A DNA stretch of 64,000 bases from Mesorhizobium sp. M3A.F.Ca.ET.080.04.2.1 (GTDB lineage: Bacteria > Pseudomonadota > Alphaproteobacteria > Rhizobiales > Rhizobiaceae): the NCBI RefSeq assembly GCF_003952525.1, contig NZ_CP034451.1, positions 682,001-746,000 of the forward strand, written 5' to 3'. Numbering within the stretch: the first letter of the stretch is position 1; the number at the start of each line of letters is the position of its first letter. The position numbers and the translations under genes are program-made. Shown here one piece after another: positions 8,519 through 17,704 of this stretch. The notes beneath the pieces were generated by a model. The model had not been told where the DNA came from and made no database searches. It was given only the letters and a program-made list of their open reading frames with translations.

Positions 8519-9127
8519 TCACATCGGGCCCGGCATCATCTTGGTCGGTTTTTCCAACATCGGAAACTCGGCCTTGCTGCATTTCACCTTCGGGTTCGTC
8601 GGACTGAACATGCCGTTGGGATTGTCGCTGAACAGCCAGGCGTGAAGGTCGTAGTGGACGAACTCCTTGGGAATGAGCGGATAGTGCCCCTCCATCGGAC
8701 CCATGAATTTCTGGCCAAAAAGCGTCGGTGCTTCCTTGACGTCCGGCGTCAGCGGCACCAGCCATTCCACAGCGACCAATTTCAAGCCTTTCTTGGTCGG
8801 CTCGTAGATCAGGACGTTGGGTTTCATCGGGTCGAGCTTCTGGCCGACACTGGGAACGTTGACGAAATGGATGCCCATGGCGCCCTTCGGATAGTCCATC
8901 GTGCCCGGTAGCTTCTCGCCGCTGTAGTAGACGCAACCGACGGTCGACAGATAGAGGTCGCGCACAGCGGCCGTGTAGTCCTCATATTTGGCCAGCGATT
9001 TCTTCAGGGCTTCGATATCAGCCTTGTTTGCGTCCTCGGCGTGAGCCGTCGTGGCGCCGAGCCACGCACCCAAAAGACCAGTCAAAACGAGAACGCCGCA
9101 ACGTCCAAGGCGAGCTTGTCTTGTCAT
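8519..9127 (-). CDS. Secreted protein of unknown function
   Basis: This 202-residue protein has a signal peptide (hydrophobic VLVLTGLLGAWLGA, cleavage after AHA near residue 30). The mature part holds two cysteines (STVGCVYY and KVKCSK) that could form a disulfide. The ATG at 9127 has a strong GGGAGG ribosome site; a start 18 codons upstream is not needed. I recognise no catalytic motif. The sequence looks like a conserved rhizobial periplasmic protein. It converges with the helicase gene and stands alone. Confidence 0.75.
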   Translation of the reverse strand: MTRQARLGRCGVLVLTGLLGAWLGATTAHAEDANKADIEALKKSLAKYEDYTAAVRDLYLSTVGCVYYSGEKLPGTMDYPKGAMGIHFVNVPSVGQKLDPMKPNVLIYEPTKKGLKLVAVEWLVPLTPDVKEAPTLFGQKFMGPMEGHYPLIPKEFVHYDLHAWLFSDNPNGMFSPTNPKVKCSKAEFPMLEKPTKMMPGPM

Positions 9128-9308
9128 GCATTCCTCCCAGATTTTGGATCTAGCCGTGCAAGACCGAGGCGGAGAGTGCATTGCGCGGCCGGTTTATGCC
9201 GCCCCGTCCCCTCTGGAACATCGTCGATGCTAGACCTTTCCCTGATTGCGGAAAAGCAGTCATTTAGAATTAACCGGATCTGAAGAGCGCTAGCCTTCGT
9301 TCAAACAA

Positions 9309-9332
9309 AAACGGTCCCGCGCGGGACCGTTT
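9309..9332. terminator. Perfect palindrome ending the OmpA lipoprotein gene
   Basis: AAACGGTCCCGC is followed directly by its exact reverse complement, giving 24 bp of full symmetry. It lies 24 nt beyond the stop of the minus-strand OmpA gene. The closing TTT on each strand makes it a plausible bidirectional terminator. Confidence 0.75.
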
Positions 9333-9355
9333 CTCGCATTCGCCTGCCGATACGA

Positions 9356-10006
9356 TCAGGTGAGCGGCGACAGTTGAATCTCGACGCGCCGGTTCTGCGC
9401 GCGGCCGGCGGCCGTAGCGTTGGAGGCGATCGGACGGGTTTTGCCGAAGCCGGTGACGGCGAAGCGGCGGGAATCGACGCCTTGTCCGGAAAGATAATTT
9501 GCGACGGCCAGCGCCCGGCGCTGCGACAGGTCGAAATTATGCTCGTCGCCGCCGGTCGAGTCGGTGTGGCCGAAGACGTCGACCGTGGTCTGGCGGAACT
9601 TGTTCAGCACCAGTGCTACCGAGTTCAGAACCGGATAGAAGCCCGGCTTCACCGCATCCTGGTCGACGTTGAAAGTGATGTCGGATGGCATGTTGAGGAT
9701 GATCTGGTCGCCGGCGCGGGTCACGCTGACGCCGGTGCCCTGCAGTTGGCGCCGCAGTTCGGCTTCGTTCTGATCCATGGTCGCGCCGATCGCGCCGCCG
9801 GCCAGCGCGCCAATGCCCGCGCCGATCAGTGCGTTGCGGCGGTCATTGCCGCCGGCGAGCAGACCGATGCCGGCGCCTGCGAGCGCGCCAAGGCCAGCAC
9901 CAGCGGCTGTGTTGGAGATCTTCTGGTCGCCGGTATACGGATCGGTGGTGGTGCAGGCGCTCACGAGCACAGCCGTCGCCACGACGACGAGCACAGTCTT
10001 CTTCAT
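9356..10006 (-). CDS. OmpA-family outer-membrane lipoprotein, YiaD-like
   Basis: This 216-residue lipoprotein has the lipobox LVSAC, with the lipidated Cys at about residue 18. A glycine-zipper stretch (AGAGLGALAGAGIGLLAGG and GAGIGALAGGAIGA) follows at about residues 35-78. A C-terminal OmpA peptidoglycan-binding domain shows FGHTDSTGG and LSQRRALAVANYL, then NRRVEI. It probably tethers the outer membrane to the wall. It is a single gene with its own terminator. Confidence 0.92.
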   Translation of the reverse strand: MKKTVLVVVATAVLVSACTTTDPYTGDQKISNTAAGAGLGALAGAGIGLLAGGNDRRNALIGAGIGALAGGAIGATMDQNEAELRRQLQGTGVSVTRAGDQIILNMPSDITFNVDQDAVKPGFYPVLNSVALVLNKFRQTTVDVFGHTDSTGGDEHNFDLSQRRALAVANYLSGQGVDSRRFAVTGFGKTRPIASNATAAGRAQNRRVEIQLSPLT

Positions 10007-10113
10007 AAGATTGGTCCCTCTCCAATTCGCCGCCGTTGCGGCGGCGCCAAATCAGCCCTTCCGCTCGCCTTGTAGCATGAAATACGGCGAAAAACGGAAC
10101 GGCAAAGGTGGCG

Positions 10114-10480
10114 TTACCAGAGGTTCTTCCCGTCAATCACAACCACTTCGACCTGACCCAGGTCGAAATCGTCGAACAGGCGGGAATTGACGCTGATCCT
10201 CGGGTTGTCGAAGTCCGGTTCGCCCGTCGACCAATCAGGCGTTTGGGTGAAGGTGCCGCAGCCGCAGGTGGCACAAAAACCGTGCTTGATGGTTTTCGAA
10301 CCCCAGCGGTAGAAGGAGACCTTTTCAAGTGGGCTGGTCAGCTTGAATTGCGATGGCACGTAGTAGGCCCATAGCGCGCCCCGCTTGGAGCAGAACGAGC
10401 ATGTGCACTGCGTCACCGTCTGCGGCGCCCGACACTTCGAATGTCGTCGCCTTGCAGTGGCAGCTTCCCTTGATTGTCAT
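10114..10480 (-). pseudogene. GFA family protein, broken by a frameshift
   Basis: The sequence encodes a glutathione-dependent formaldehyde-activating (GFA) family protein, a small zinc-binding fold that carries S-substituted glutathione. The first part (MTIKGSCHCKATTFEVSG) and the second (TVTQCTCSFCSKRG to VVVIDGKNLW) lie in different frames. They join near 10440-10455, where a 2-nt loss or 1-nt gain would explain the shift. The zinc cysteines CxC, CxCSxC and CATCGC are otherwise intact, so this is a recent lesion or a sequencing error. The full product would be about 121 residues. Confidence 0.85.
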
Positions 10481-10884
10481 AGTCGTTACCTCTCCGTTGT
10501 CCGCCACCCCTTTGTCGAGCATTCCGCACGGAAAGCCGCTTCGCACGTTTCGTGCAAATGCTTGAGCAGCAAGGCAGCATAAGGAAGCACTCCTGACAAC
10601 CGTTCGTCAGGAGGCTGGCATCGTCTCGTGCCGGCAGCTTCTGCCCTGCGCGCTTGAGCCCTCAAGCGGTCAGCGGCAGAGTGAGGTGGGCTTGCAGCTA
10701 GGCGGAGCCGCCTGGCTTCTTAGAAGCACCGCAACACAGGCAGGTAGAGCAGGATGTCAAAGTCGATCTGGCGTATCCTGCTCGAAAGCGCGTCGCGCTG
10801 AAACGGATTCAGGCGACGCGCTTTAAGTCTTTGTTTTATGCATGTCGTTGCCCAGGACCGCTGCACATTTCTGGGCGACATGCA
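10481..10884. other. Intergenic region holding a REP copy and a RIME-like element
   Basis: No gene was seen. The stretch contains a diverged REP copy (10519-10561), then about 220 bp with no recognisable feature, then the RIME-like element (from 10785) that ends inside the stop codon of the next gene. Confidence 0.6.
10519..10561. repeat. REP-like palindrome, diverged copy
   Basis: This is a 43-bp relative of the tandem repeat at 29501-29604. It shares ATTCCG-ACGGAAA-CCGCT-CGCAC-TTTC-TG in the same order. It lies just upstream of the broken GFA gene. Confidence 0.6.
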
Positions 10885-10887
10885 TCA
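10785..10887 (+). repeat. RIME-like intergenic mosaic element, copy 1
   Basis: The element has two hairpins. The first has arms AAAGCGCGTCGC and GCGACGCGCTTT; the second has ATGCATGTCG and CGACATGCAT. They are joined by AAGTCTTTGTTTT. Four more copies lie at 12932, 15671, 34571 and 35175. It resembles the RIME elements known from rhizobia. Its last bases (TCAGTA on the plus strand) provide the terminal Tyr codon and TGA stop of the adjacent minus-strand gene. Confidence 0.8.
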
Positions 10888-11262
10888 GTAGGACGGGGGC
10901 GGCACGAACAGGCAGATGGTCTTGCCGGCATCGAGCCCAGCCTGATGCGCGCACCAGTGATATTCGCCATCGGGCGAATCCTTGACGCGCTTGTCGCTGT
11001 AGGCCACGACCTCGCCCGTGCCTTTGATGACGTAGCCTTCTGGCCGCTCGCTGATCGACGACTGCGGCACCTCCTTGCAGTCGTAATTGGCGCAGCAGGC
11101 AAAGGGATAGCTCCAGCCTTGCGGTAGAACCGCCGTGGGTTTGGCGTCGTGCGCGAAGGCAGGCGCGGTCAGAATCGCGAGCACACCGGTGGTGAACAGG
11201 GAAAACAGGAGTCGGCCAGCCGGTCGAACGGTTTGGGCCGATCTTGCTATGGCAGCAGACAT
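10885..11262 (-). CDS. Small secreted cysteine-rich protein, unknown
   Basis: This 125-residue protein has an N-terminal signal (LLFSLFTTGVLAILTAPAFA, cleavage after AFA). The short mature domain carries five cysteines (CCANYDC, HWC and CLFVPP), which suggests disulfides in the periplasm. The ATG at 11262 has an AAAGGA ribosome site; the frame is open 35 codons further but lacks support. No function is recognised. The final Tyr codon and stop overlap a RIME-like element, so the original C-terminus may have been changed. Confidence 0.75.
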   Translation of the reverse strand: MSAAIARSAQTVRPAGRLLFSLFTTGVLAILTAPAFAHDAKPTAVLPQGWSYPFACCANYDCKEVPQSSISERPEGYVIKGTGEVVAYSDKRVKDSPDGEYHWCAHQAGLDAGKTICLFVPPPSY

Positions 11263-11707
11263 CGAAGCGTTCCTTTCGAGCATCAAGCGTTTCTCGCTTG
11301 CCCGTTCCCGGAACGTGTCTTCCCAAGTGGCCGGATCGTCAGTCGCAGATATGCCGCGTCCGGCCATAAATGCTTCTATCGTTCAGCCCCAATGCTGGGC
11401 TGATTCCTTGGCCGGCGCAAGAATCTGCTGCATCGACGATGCCGCGACCTGCGCCAACCTCTGCCTGCCAGAATCGTGCGCCGGCTTGGTAAATGGCCGG
11501 TTAGCAGTGCGGAAGCTGGTGCCGGACAACGAAATTCGGCTCACGCTGGTTCCGGCCGTTCAGCCGGGAACACGTTCATCATACCGCAGGCGCTTGTCGC
11601 CGATTGTGAACCATTTCGCCTTGGAACCGACAAAGATGTGTGCTGTGGGGGGCCGCACCGAGCGCGGCGCGTCACCACCCATCCTGAAACGTCAGCTTGC
11701 GTCTCGG
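11263..11707. other. Intergenic region, nothing recognised
   Basis: This 445-bp stretch lies between prfB and the secreted-protein gene, both transcribed leftward. It must hold the promoter of the latter. I see no terminator with a T-run, no repeat copy and no convincing ORF. The long rightward frame through it is the antisense shadow of prfB. Confidence 0.5.
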
Positions 11708-12839
11708 CTAGTCGAGATCCGCCACCATTTCGCCGGCGCCGCCTTCGATACGGTGCGACAGCGAGGCCTCCATGAATTCGTCGAGGTCGCCGTCGAGCAC
11801 GCTCGACGGGCTGGTGCTCTCAACCCCGGTGCGCAGGTCCTTCACCAGTTGGTAGGGCTGCAGCACGTAGGAGCGAATCTGGTGGCCCCAGCCGATATCG
11901 CTCTTCGACGCCTCGGTGGCGTTGGCGACGGCCTCGCGCTTCTTCAGCTCTTCCTCGTAGAGCCGCGAGCGCAGCATCTCCCAGGCCTTGGCCCGGTTCT
12001 TGTGCTGCGAGCGCTCGGCCTGGCAGGCAACCGCGATGCCGGTCGCAAGATGGGTGATGCGGACTGCCGAGTCGGTCGTGTTGACGTGCTGGCCGCCCGA
12101 ACCGGAGGAGCGGTAGGTGTCGATGCGGACGTCGGATTCCGAAACATTGATCTCGATCGTATCGTCGATGACCGGATAGACCCAGACGCTGGCAAACGAG
12201 GTGTGGCGGCGCGCATTGCTGTCGTAAGGCGAGATGCGCACCAGGCGATGGACGCCGGACTCCGTCTTCAGCCAGCCATAGGCATTGTGGCCCTTGATGA
12301 GCACCGTGGCCGACTTGATGCCAGCCTCTTCGCCTTCGTGGACTTCCAGCACCTCGACCTTGAAGCGCCGCCGCTCTGCCCAGCGCGTATACATGCGCAG
12401 AAGCATCGAGGCCCAGTCCTGGCTCTCGGTGCCGCCGGCGCCGGCATGAATTTCGAGATAGGTGTCGTTGGCGTCGGCCTCGCCCGATAGCAGCGTCTCG
12501 ACCTGGCGGGCCTTCGCCTCGCCCTGCATTGAGCGGAGCGCCGCCTCAGCTTCGGCGACGACGCCTTCGTCGCCCTCTTCCTCGCCGAGCTCGATCAGGC
12601 CGATATTGTCTTCGAGCGCCTGTGTCAGGCCCTTGACCGCCGCGATGCCCTCCTCGAGTTCCTGGCGCTCGCGCATCAGCTTCTGCGCTTCCAGGGGATC
12701 GTTCCAGAGGCTGGAATCCTCGGCGCGGACGTTCAGGTATTCAAGCCGCTTGATGGCCTGATCCCAGTCAAAGATGCCTCCTCAGCAGGGTTATCGCCTG
12801 CCTGATCTCGTCGACAATGTTCTGCGTTTCCGCGCGCAT
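11708..12839 (-). CDS. prfB: Peptide chain release factor 2, with programmed +1 frameshift
   Basis: RF2 reads UAA and UGA stops and releases the peptide. Translation starts at the ATG at 12839 ([12 protein letters not shown]). It runs 23 codons to RRHL, then meets an in-frame TGA at 12770-12768. A +1 shift on CTT-T enters the main frame ([12 protein letters not shown]), giving 376 residues in total. An AGGAGG lies just upstream of the slippery CTTTGAC. The catalytic GGQ ([18 protein letters not shown]) is present. The stop-recognition tripeptide region reads SPY ([15 protein letters not shown]), where enterobacterial RF2 has SPF. Annotating only the frame from 12676 would lose 54 residues. 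Confidence 0.95.
12767..12785 (-). promoter_or_regulatory. prfB: Programmed +1 ribosomal frameshift site of prfB
   Basis: Reading leftward the sequence is AGGAGG-CAT-CTT-TGA-C. This has the known elements of RF2 autoregulation: an internal anti-SD-binding AGGAGG, a CUU slippery codon and a UGA with C as the next base. When RF2 is scarce, slow UGA reading promotes the shift. Confidence 0.95.
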
Positions 12840-12931
12840 GGCTTCTGGTTCTGTCCTGTTGTTCTGGTTCTTTGTCCGGAGTAGGCGCGATACATAGGCA
12901 CGGCAACGCCGCCTGTAAAGCGAAATGGGCC

Positions 12932-13029
12932 GACGCCGCGTCTCGCCGAAACGGACTCACGCGACGCGCTTTACGTCTTTGTTTCCCGTCGTCCCAGGAC
13001 CGCCGCACCCGTTTGGGCGCCGTGCCTCA
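12932..13029 (+). repeat. RIME-like intergenic mosaic element, copy 2
   Basis: This is a diverged copy: GCGACGCGCTTTACGTCTTTGTTT, then CCCAGGACCGC-GCAC-GTTTGGGCG. Its end CTCAGTA again overlaps the Tyr codon and TGA stop of a leftward gene, here PBP1A. Confidence 0.7.
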
Positions 13030-15483
13030 GTAGAGGCCGCCGCCGCCGTCCTGGATGGCCTGGTTGGCCTGCGGCGACAGCGCTCCGCCGGAGCCGTTGG
13101 AGCCGTCCGCGCCCATGCCGATGACCCAATAGCTGTCGGCCGGGCCGGTGCCAGGCTTGAACGCCTCGATGATGGTGTTGGGATCGCCCTCGGCCGCGCG
13201 CATGCCAGTCTTGCGGTTGATGGCGATCATCTTCATGCCTTCCGGTACCTGGAAGTCGACATTCGGCGTGCCGTCGAGCGCCACGCGCATGAAATCCTTG
13301 AAGATCGGCGCCGCCAGGCCGCCGCCCGTGGCGCCCTTGCCGAGGCCGCGCGGGTTGTCGTAGCCCATGTACAGACCGACGACGAGGTTCGGCGTGAAGC
13401 CGATGAACCAGGCATCCTTCTCGTCGTTGGTGGTGCCGGTCTTGCCAGCGATGTGACGGCCGAGCTCGGCGATGGTGGCGCCGGTGCCGCGCTGCACCAC
13501 GCCTTCCATCATGGAGGTGATCTGGTAGGCCGTCATCGGGTCGAGCACCTGCTCGGAATTGTCCACCAGTTCAGGTTCGGGCTGGTTCTTCCATTCGCTG
13601 GCATTGCAGCCTTCGCAGCCGCGCTCGTCCTGCTTGAACACGGTCTTGCCGTAGCGGTCCTGGATGCGGTCGATCAGCGACGGTTTGATTGATTTGCCGC
13701 CATTGGCCATGATCGAATAGGCCGAAACCATGCGCATGACCGTCGTTTCGCCTGACCCCAGCGCCATCGGCAGATATGGCGCCAGATGGTCGTAGACGCC
13801 GAAACGTTCGGCATATTCCACGACCAGCTTCATGCCCATGTCGTTGGCAAGCCGCACGGTCATCAGGTTGCGCGACTTCTCGATGCCGGAGCGCAGGGTG
13901 GCGGGGCCGGCCGCCGTACCGTCATAGTTCTTCGGGGTCCATGTCGTGTTGCCGCTCTGGATGGTGATCGGACCGTCCATGATCACCGAAGCCGGGGTGT
14001 AGCCATTGTCGAGCGCCGCCGAATAGACGATCGGCTTGAATGACGAGCCGGGCTGACGCATCGCCTGGGTCGCGCGGTTGAATTCCGACTGCGCATAGGA
14101 GAAGCCTCCGACCATGGCCAGGACTCGGCCGGTATGCGGGTCCATGGCAACCAGGCCGCCTTCGACCTCGGGCACCTGGCGCAGGCTGTAGGCATTGTCG
14201 GAGCCTTCGTTCTTCTGCACGAAGACGACATCGCCGGGCTCAAGCACTTCCGCGGGCGATTTCGCCCTGACGGACTTGCCGTTGACGATGTGGCGCATGG
14301 CAAAGCCCATGTCTTCCTTGCTGACTGTGCCCTCGACGCGCTCCTTGACGAGTTCGCCCGAGACCTGGCGCGCCGGCTGGATGCCGATGGTCAGGCCCTC
14401 GGCGGAGCTGTCGAGCACCACCGCCAGCCTCCATTCGGGCACGTCTTCCAGCCCCTTGACATTGCCAAGCGGCACGCCCCAGTCGCCGGAGATGTCGATA
14501 TGGGTCACCGGCCCGCGATAACCGCGCAGCGTGTCGTATTTCAGCAGGCCGTTCTGCATCGCCTTGCGGGCGATGAGCTGGATCTTCGGATCGAGCGTGG
14601 TACGCACCGAAAGGCCGCCTTCGTAAAGGGCGTTCTCGCCGTAGCGGGCGATGATCTGGCGGCGCACCTCCTCGGTGAAATACTCGCCCGCGAACAGGTA
14701 GGAGCCGTTGCGGCGCGGCGTCACGCCAAGCGGCTCGGCCTTGGCCTTGTCGCCTTCCTCGCGAGTGACGTAACCGTTCTCGACCATCTGGTCGATGACC
14801 CAGTTGCGGCGCTCGATGGCTCGATCGGCATGCTTGAAGGGATGATAGTTGTTGGGACCCTTGGGCAGCGAAGCGAGATAGGCGGCTTCGGCAACGGTGA
14901 GCTCGTTGACCGACTTGTCGAAATAGGTGAGCGCGGCACCGGCGACGCCGTAGGCGCCGAAGCCGAAGAAGATCTCGTTGAGATAGAGCTCGAGGATGCG
15001 GTCCTTCGAATAGGCCTGCTCGATGCGGAAGGCCAGGATCATCTCCTTGATCTTGCGCTCGTAGGTCTGGTCGGAGGTCAGCAGAAAGTTCTTGGCGACC
15101 TGCTGGGTGATCGTGGAGGCGCCCACTTGTCGCCGGCCGGAACCGAAATTCTGGAGGTTGACGATGATGGCACGGCCGAGGCCGGTGACGTCGATCCCGG
15201 GGTGGTTGTAGAAGTTCTTGTCCTCGGCCGACATGAAGGCGGCCTTGACGCGATCCGGAATTGCCTGAATCGGCAGATAAAGACGCCGCTCGCGCGCATA
15301 CTCGGCCATCAGCGAGCCATCGGACGCATGGATGCGCGTGGTCACCGGCGGTTCGTATTTGGCCAGCACCTCATAGTCGGGCAGATCCTTCGCCAGATGG
15401 CCGATGTAGATGGCCAGGCCAGCCGCGACCAGCAGGGCGAGCGTCGTGCCGATGCCGAAGAAATAGCCGATGAGACGAATCAT
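13027..15483 (-). CDS. mrcA: Penicillin-binding protein 1A (transglycosylase/transpeptidase)
   Basis: This 818-residue bifunctional class A PBP polymerises and cross-links peptidoglycan in the periplasm. It has an N-terminal membrane anchor at residues 5-27, then a GT51 glycosyltransferase domain with EDKNFYNHPGID and QQVAKNFLL. An OB-like insert follows. The transpeptidase domain has the Ser motif PGSSFKP, KSRN and KTGTTNDEKDAWFIGFTP. The tail is Gly-rich and ends GGGLY. It lies downstream of the amidase gene, a logical wall-synthesis pair, with 318 bp between them. The stop codon falls inside a RIME-like element. Confidence 0.95.
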   Translation of the reverse strand: MIRLIGYFFGIGTTLALLVAAGLAIYIGHLAKDLPDYEVLAKYEPPVTTRIHASDGSLMAEYARERRLYLPIQAIPDRVKAAFMSAEDKNFYNHPGIDVTGLGRAIIVNLQNFGSGRRQVGASTITQQVAKNFLLTSDQTYERKIKEMILAFRIEQAYSKDRILELYLNEIFFGFGAYGVAGAALTYFDKSVNELTVAEAAYLASLPKGPNNYHPFKHADRAIERRNWVIDQMVENGYVTREEGDKAKAEPLGVTPRRNGSYLFAGEYFTEEVRRQIIARYGENALYEGGLSVRTTLDPKIQLIARKAMQNGLLKYDTLRGYRGPVTHIDISGDWGVPLGNVKGLEDVPEWRLAVVLDSSAEGLTIGIQPARQVSGELVKERVEGTVSKEDMGFAMRHIVNGKSVRAKSPAEVLEPGDVVFVQKNEGSDNAYSLRQVPEVEGGLVAMDPHTGRVLAMVGGFSYAQSEFNRATQAMRQPGSSFKPIVYSAALDNGYTPASVIMDGPITIQSGNTTWTPKNYDGTAAGPATLRSGIEKSRNLMTVRLANDMGMKLVVEYAERFGVYDHLAPYLPMALGSGETTVMRMVSAYSIMANGGKSIKPSLIDRIQDRYGKTVFKQDERGCEGCNASEWKNQPEPELVDNSEQVLDPMTAYQITSMMEGVVQRGTGATIAELGRHIAGKTGTTNDEKDAWFIGFTPNLVVGLYMGYDNPRGLGKGATGGGLAAPIFKDFMRVALDGTPNVDFQVPEGMKMIAINRKTGMRAAEGDPNTIIEAFKPGTGPADSYWVIGMGADGSNGSGGALSPQANQAIQDGGGGLY

Positions 15484-15801
15484 GCCCGCTCCAGTCCGTG
15501 GTTCGGGATTTTCCTAAACGAAGCCACCTGCCACGCAAGCTTCCCGGGGCGGTCCCAATCCGCAATGGAAAACCCATGTCGCGACCATGTGGACAAAATA
15601 CGGCAACGCGAAATTTCGGGTCTCGGTCTGCGAAATAATAGCGCTCGCTGTTGTGGTCGTGCAACGCCGCTACTGCATGTCGCGTAAAACCGTGCAGCGG
15701 TTTGCGAAAACGACAGTGCATAAGAACAAAGACCTGAAGCGCGTCGCCTGGATCCGTTTCAACGCGACGCGCTCTAGTGGTTGTAGCCGATGGCGGCGCC
15801 T
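15484..15801. other. Intergenic region with a RIME-like element
   Basis: This 318-bp stretch lies between the amidase and PBP1A genes, both leftward. It holds repeat copy 3 (15671-15774). The remaining 190 bp before PBP1A presumably contains its promoter; no confident -35/-10 pair was picked. Confidence 0.55.
15671..15774 (-). repeat. RIME-like intergenic mosaic element, copy 3
   Basis: The copy is inverted relative to copies 1 and 2. Reading leftward it has AGCGCGTCGCGTTGAAACGG, CAGGCGACGCGCTTC, TCTTTGTTCTTATGCA, then ACCGCTGCAC and CGACATGCAGTA. It lies 27 nt beyond the amidase stop. Confidence 0.75.
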
Positions 15802-17058
15802 TCAGCCACCCGTCTGCGTACCAGTCTTGGCGGCGGCAAAGAGAGCGACGGCGTTGGTTATGCTCTGTGCCGCCTTGCCGCGCCAGTCCGCACTCAGGAG
15901 TTGCGCCTCGTCCTTGGTGTTGGAGAGGTAGCCGAGTTCGACCAGCACCGAAGGTACGTCGGGCGCCTTGAGCACCTTGAAGCCGGCCGAGCGTTGCGGA
16001 TTGTTGATGAGACCGACGCTGGTCGACAACTGCCCGACCAAAGTGTGGGCAAAGCTCATCGAGAAGCTGTGGGTCTCGCGGCGGATCAGGTCGATCAGAA
16101 TGTCCGTGACTTCCTTGTTGTCGTCCTTGATCACCAAGCCTGCGAACTGGTCCGACAGATTTTCGCGATCGGCCAGCGCCTGCGCTTCCGGGTCGGAGGC
16201 TTTGTCCGACAGCGTATAGACGGTGGCGCCACGGATGCCACGGACGTTGATGGTATCGGCGTGGATCGAGATCAGCAGGTCGGCCTCGTGCTGGCGGGCG
16301 ATGCGCACCCGATCGTCCAGCGTCAGGTACTCGTCCTTGTCGCGCGTCATGAACACGTCGTAGCTCCCGACCGCGGCGAGCTTGTCGCGCAACTCGGTGG
16401 CGAAGGCGAGCGTGACGTTCTTCTCGACTGTGCCGCCGGCGCTTTCCGCGCCGCCGTCCACGCCACCATGGCCGGGATCGATGACGATCGTGAAACGGTG
16501 GCCAGGCGCGGAGACCGGCCCTGTGCCGACCCTGGCGCCCTTGTCGGTGGAAACGGTCGAACCGGTCGTCAACGACTGGTTGGCCAAGGCTTCGTCGAAT
16601 TCCCGCTCCGAGGCAGCCGACATGTCGATGGCGATGCGATAGCCGCTGCCCTCGTCATTCTTGAGCACGTCGAGCTTGTCGACCGCAAACGGCCCCTTGC
16701 CAGTCAGGATCAGCCGCGAGCCCTGTCCCTGGTCGCCGTAGCGCACGGCCCGCACCAGCCCGCGCGGCCTGGTGTCCTTGGCGATGACGGCGAAGCGCGT
16801 CCGTGGCAGGTCGATGACGAGGCGATTGGGCCCGCGCAGCAGGAACCATTTGACTTCGGGCTCGCGGTCGAAAGCTACCACGATGCGCATCTTGGTGGCA
16901 TCGCCCGCCATCTTGTAGCTGGTTGCGGCAAGCAAGGCATCGGCTCGTGAGACATCTGCAAGACCAAGCAGCGTCGTCAGCAGGAAAAGCAGCCATGCCA
17001 GGTGCGGGAGGTGCCTGACAGCGCCACGCCACTTGTTTGCGGTGCCTGACGGTCCCAT
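15802..17058 (-). CDS. N-acetylmuramoyl-L-alanine amidase (AMIN + Amidase_3)
   Basis: This 418-residue zinc amidase cleaves the stem peptide from peptidoglycan and probably acts in daughter-cell separation. A hydrophobic export signal lies at residues 20-40. An AMIN domain follows at about 45-150 (localises to the septum), then a linker and the Amidase_3 domain from about residue 190. Its zinc and catalytic positions are VIDPGHGGVDGG, VEKNVTLAF, SIHAD and VELGYLSN. It is divergent from rne and upstream of PBP1A. AmiC-type architecture. Confidence 0.93.
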   Translation of the reverse strand: MGPSGTANKWRGAVRHLPHLAWLLFLLTTLLGLADVSRADALLAATSYKMAGDATKMRIVVAFDREPEVKWFLLRGPNRLVIDLPRTRFAVIAKDTRPRGLVRAVRYGDQGQGSRLILTGKGPFAVDKLDVLKNDEGSGYRIAIDMSAASEREFDEALANQSLTTGSTVSTDKGARVGTGPVSAPGHRFTIVIDPGHGGVDGGAESAGGTVEKNVTLAFATELRDKLAAVGSYDVFMTRDKDEYLTLDDRVRIARQHEADLLISIHADTINVRGIRGATVYTLSDKASDPEAQALADRENLSDQFAGLVIKDDNKEVTDILIDLIRRETHSFSMSFAHTLVGQLSTSVGLINNPQRSAGFKVLKAPDVPSVLVELGYLSNTKDEAQLLSADWRGKAAQSITNAVALFAAAKTGTQTGG

Positions 17059-17704
17059 CTCTTTGCAGTCGCTCCCGCTTTGGCGCCTTGCGCCGGATCG
17101 TTTCGGAGATGCGCCGTCTCAGGCAGACAACTCGATTAACAATTGGTATCCAGAGAAGGTTAACCAACCCTTTTCTCGCACGCTGGAGGGCAACCTTCCG
17201 CAGCGGAAGCGCATTTTGCCGGCAGCCGAAATCGGGGTTGCCTTCCACCCCGCCAAATCATAAAAGCGACATTGGATCACTGCAATCCTGGAACCAACCC
17301 GCCCCCTGGTTTCCTGTCACAGGCAAGATGCTAAGGCGGCTCCTTCGCTTCCGGGCTTCAGTTGGTCGCGACGATTTTCGCAGGCGTGCTCCCGTGGCGG
17401 GGGAATCGCTTGCGTGAGGAAAACGGCCCGGGATGTCCCGCGCCGGCTCGTGTGAGCAAACAAGCTGGTCCGGCTTAACCCGGGCTTTGGTTCAATAGGT
17501 TCTGCTGGGTGCCGATGGCTTCAAGCGCAATCATGGAAAGGTCCGCATCGAACCGCGCCATAGTGGCTGCGGGCGGCACCGCCATTGCGTCGAAGCAGCG
17601 GCCGGCAGACATTCAATTGTCCGGCGACCATAAAAATCCAGGCGCACAGCGGCGGGGCCTGCCTCGCCAGCTGCGGCTGTTGGCTGCCGGGAGGAAACGA
17701 AATA
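17059..17704. other. Divergent intergenic region; long rne leader
   Basis: This 646-bp stretch must hold the amidase promoter (leftward) and the rne promoter (rightward). Near 17130-17170 are TTAAC half-sites on an AT-richer island, possible promoter elements for the amidase. The rne 5' leader could exceed 200 nt. In enterobacteria such leaders carry RNase E autoregulation, but nothing here proves it. No convincing gene was seen. Confidence 0.5.

Noticed and set aside
11135..12490. A 451-codon rightward frame over prfB and the gap before it
   Set aside because: It is antisense to prfB. The part over the intergenic gap shows no motifs.
14134..15687. A 517-codon rightward frame opposite PBP1A
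   Set aside because: It is antisense to a clear PBP1A gene and has no protein motifs.
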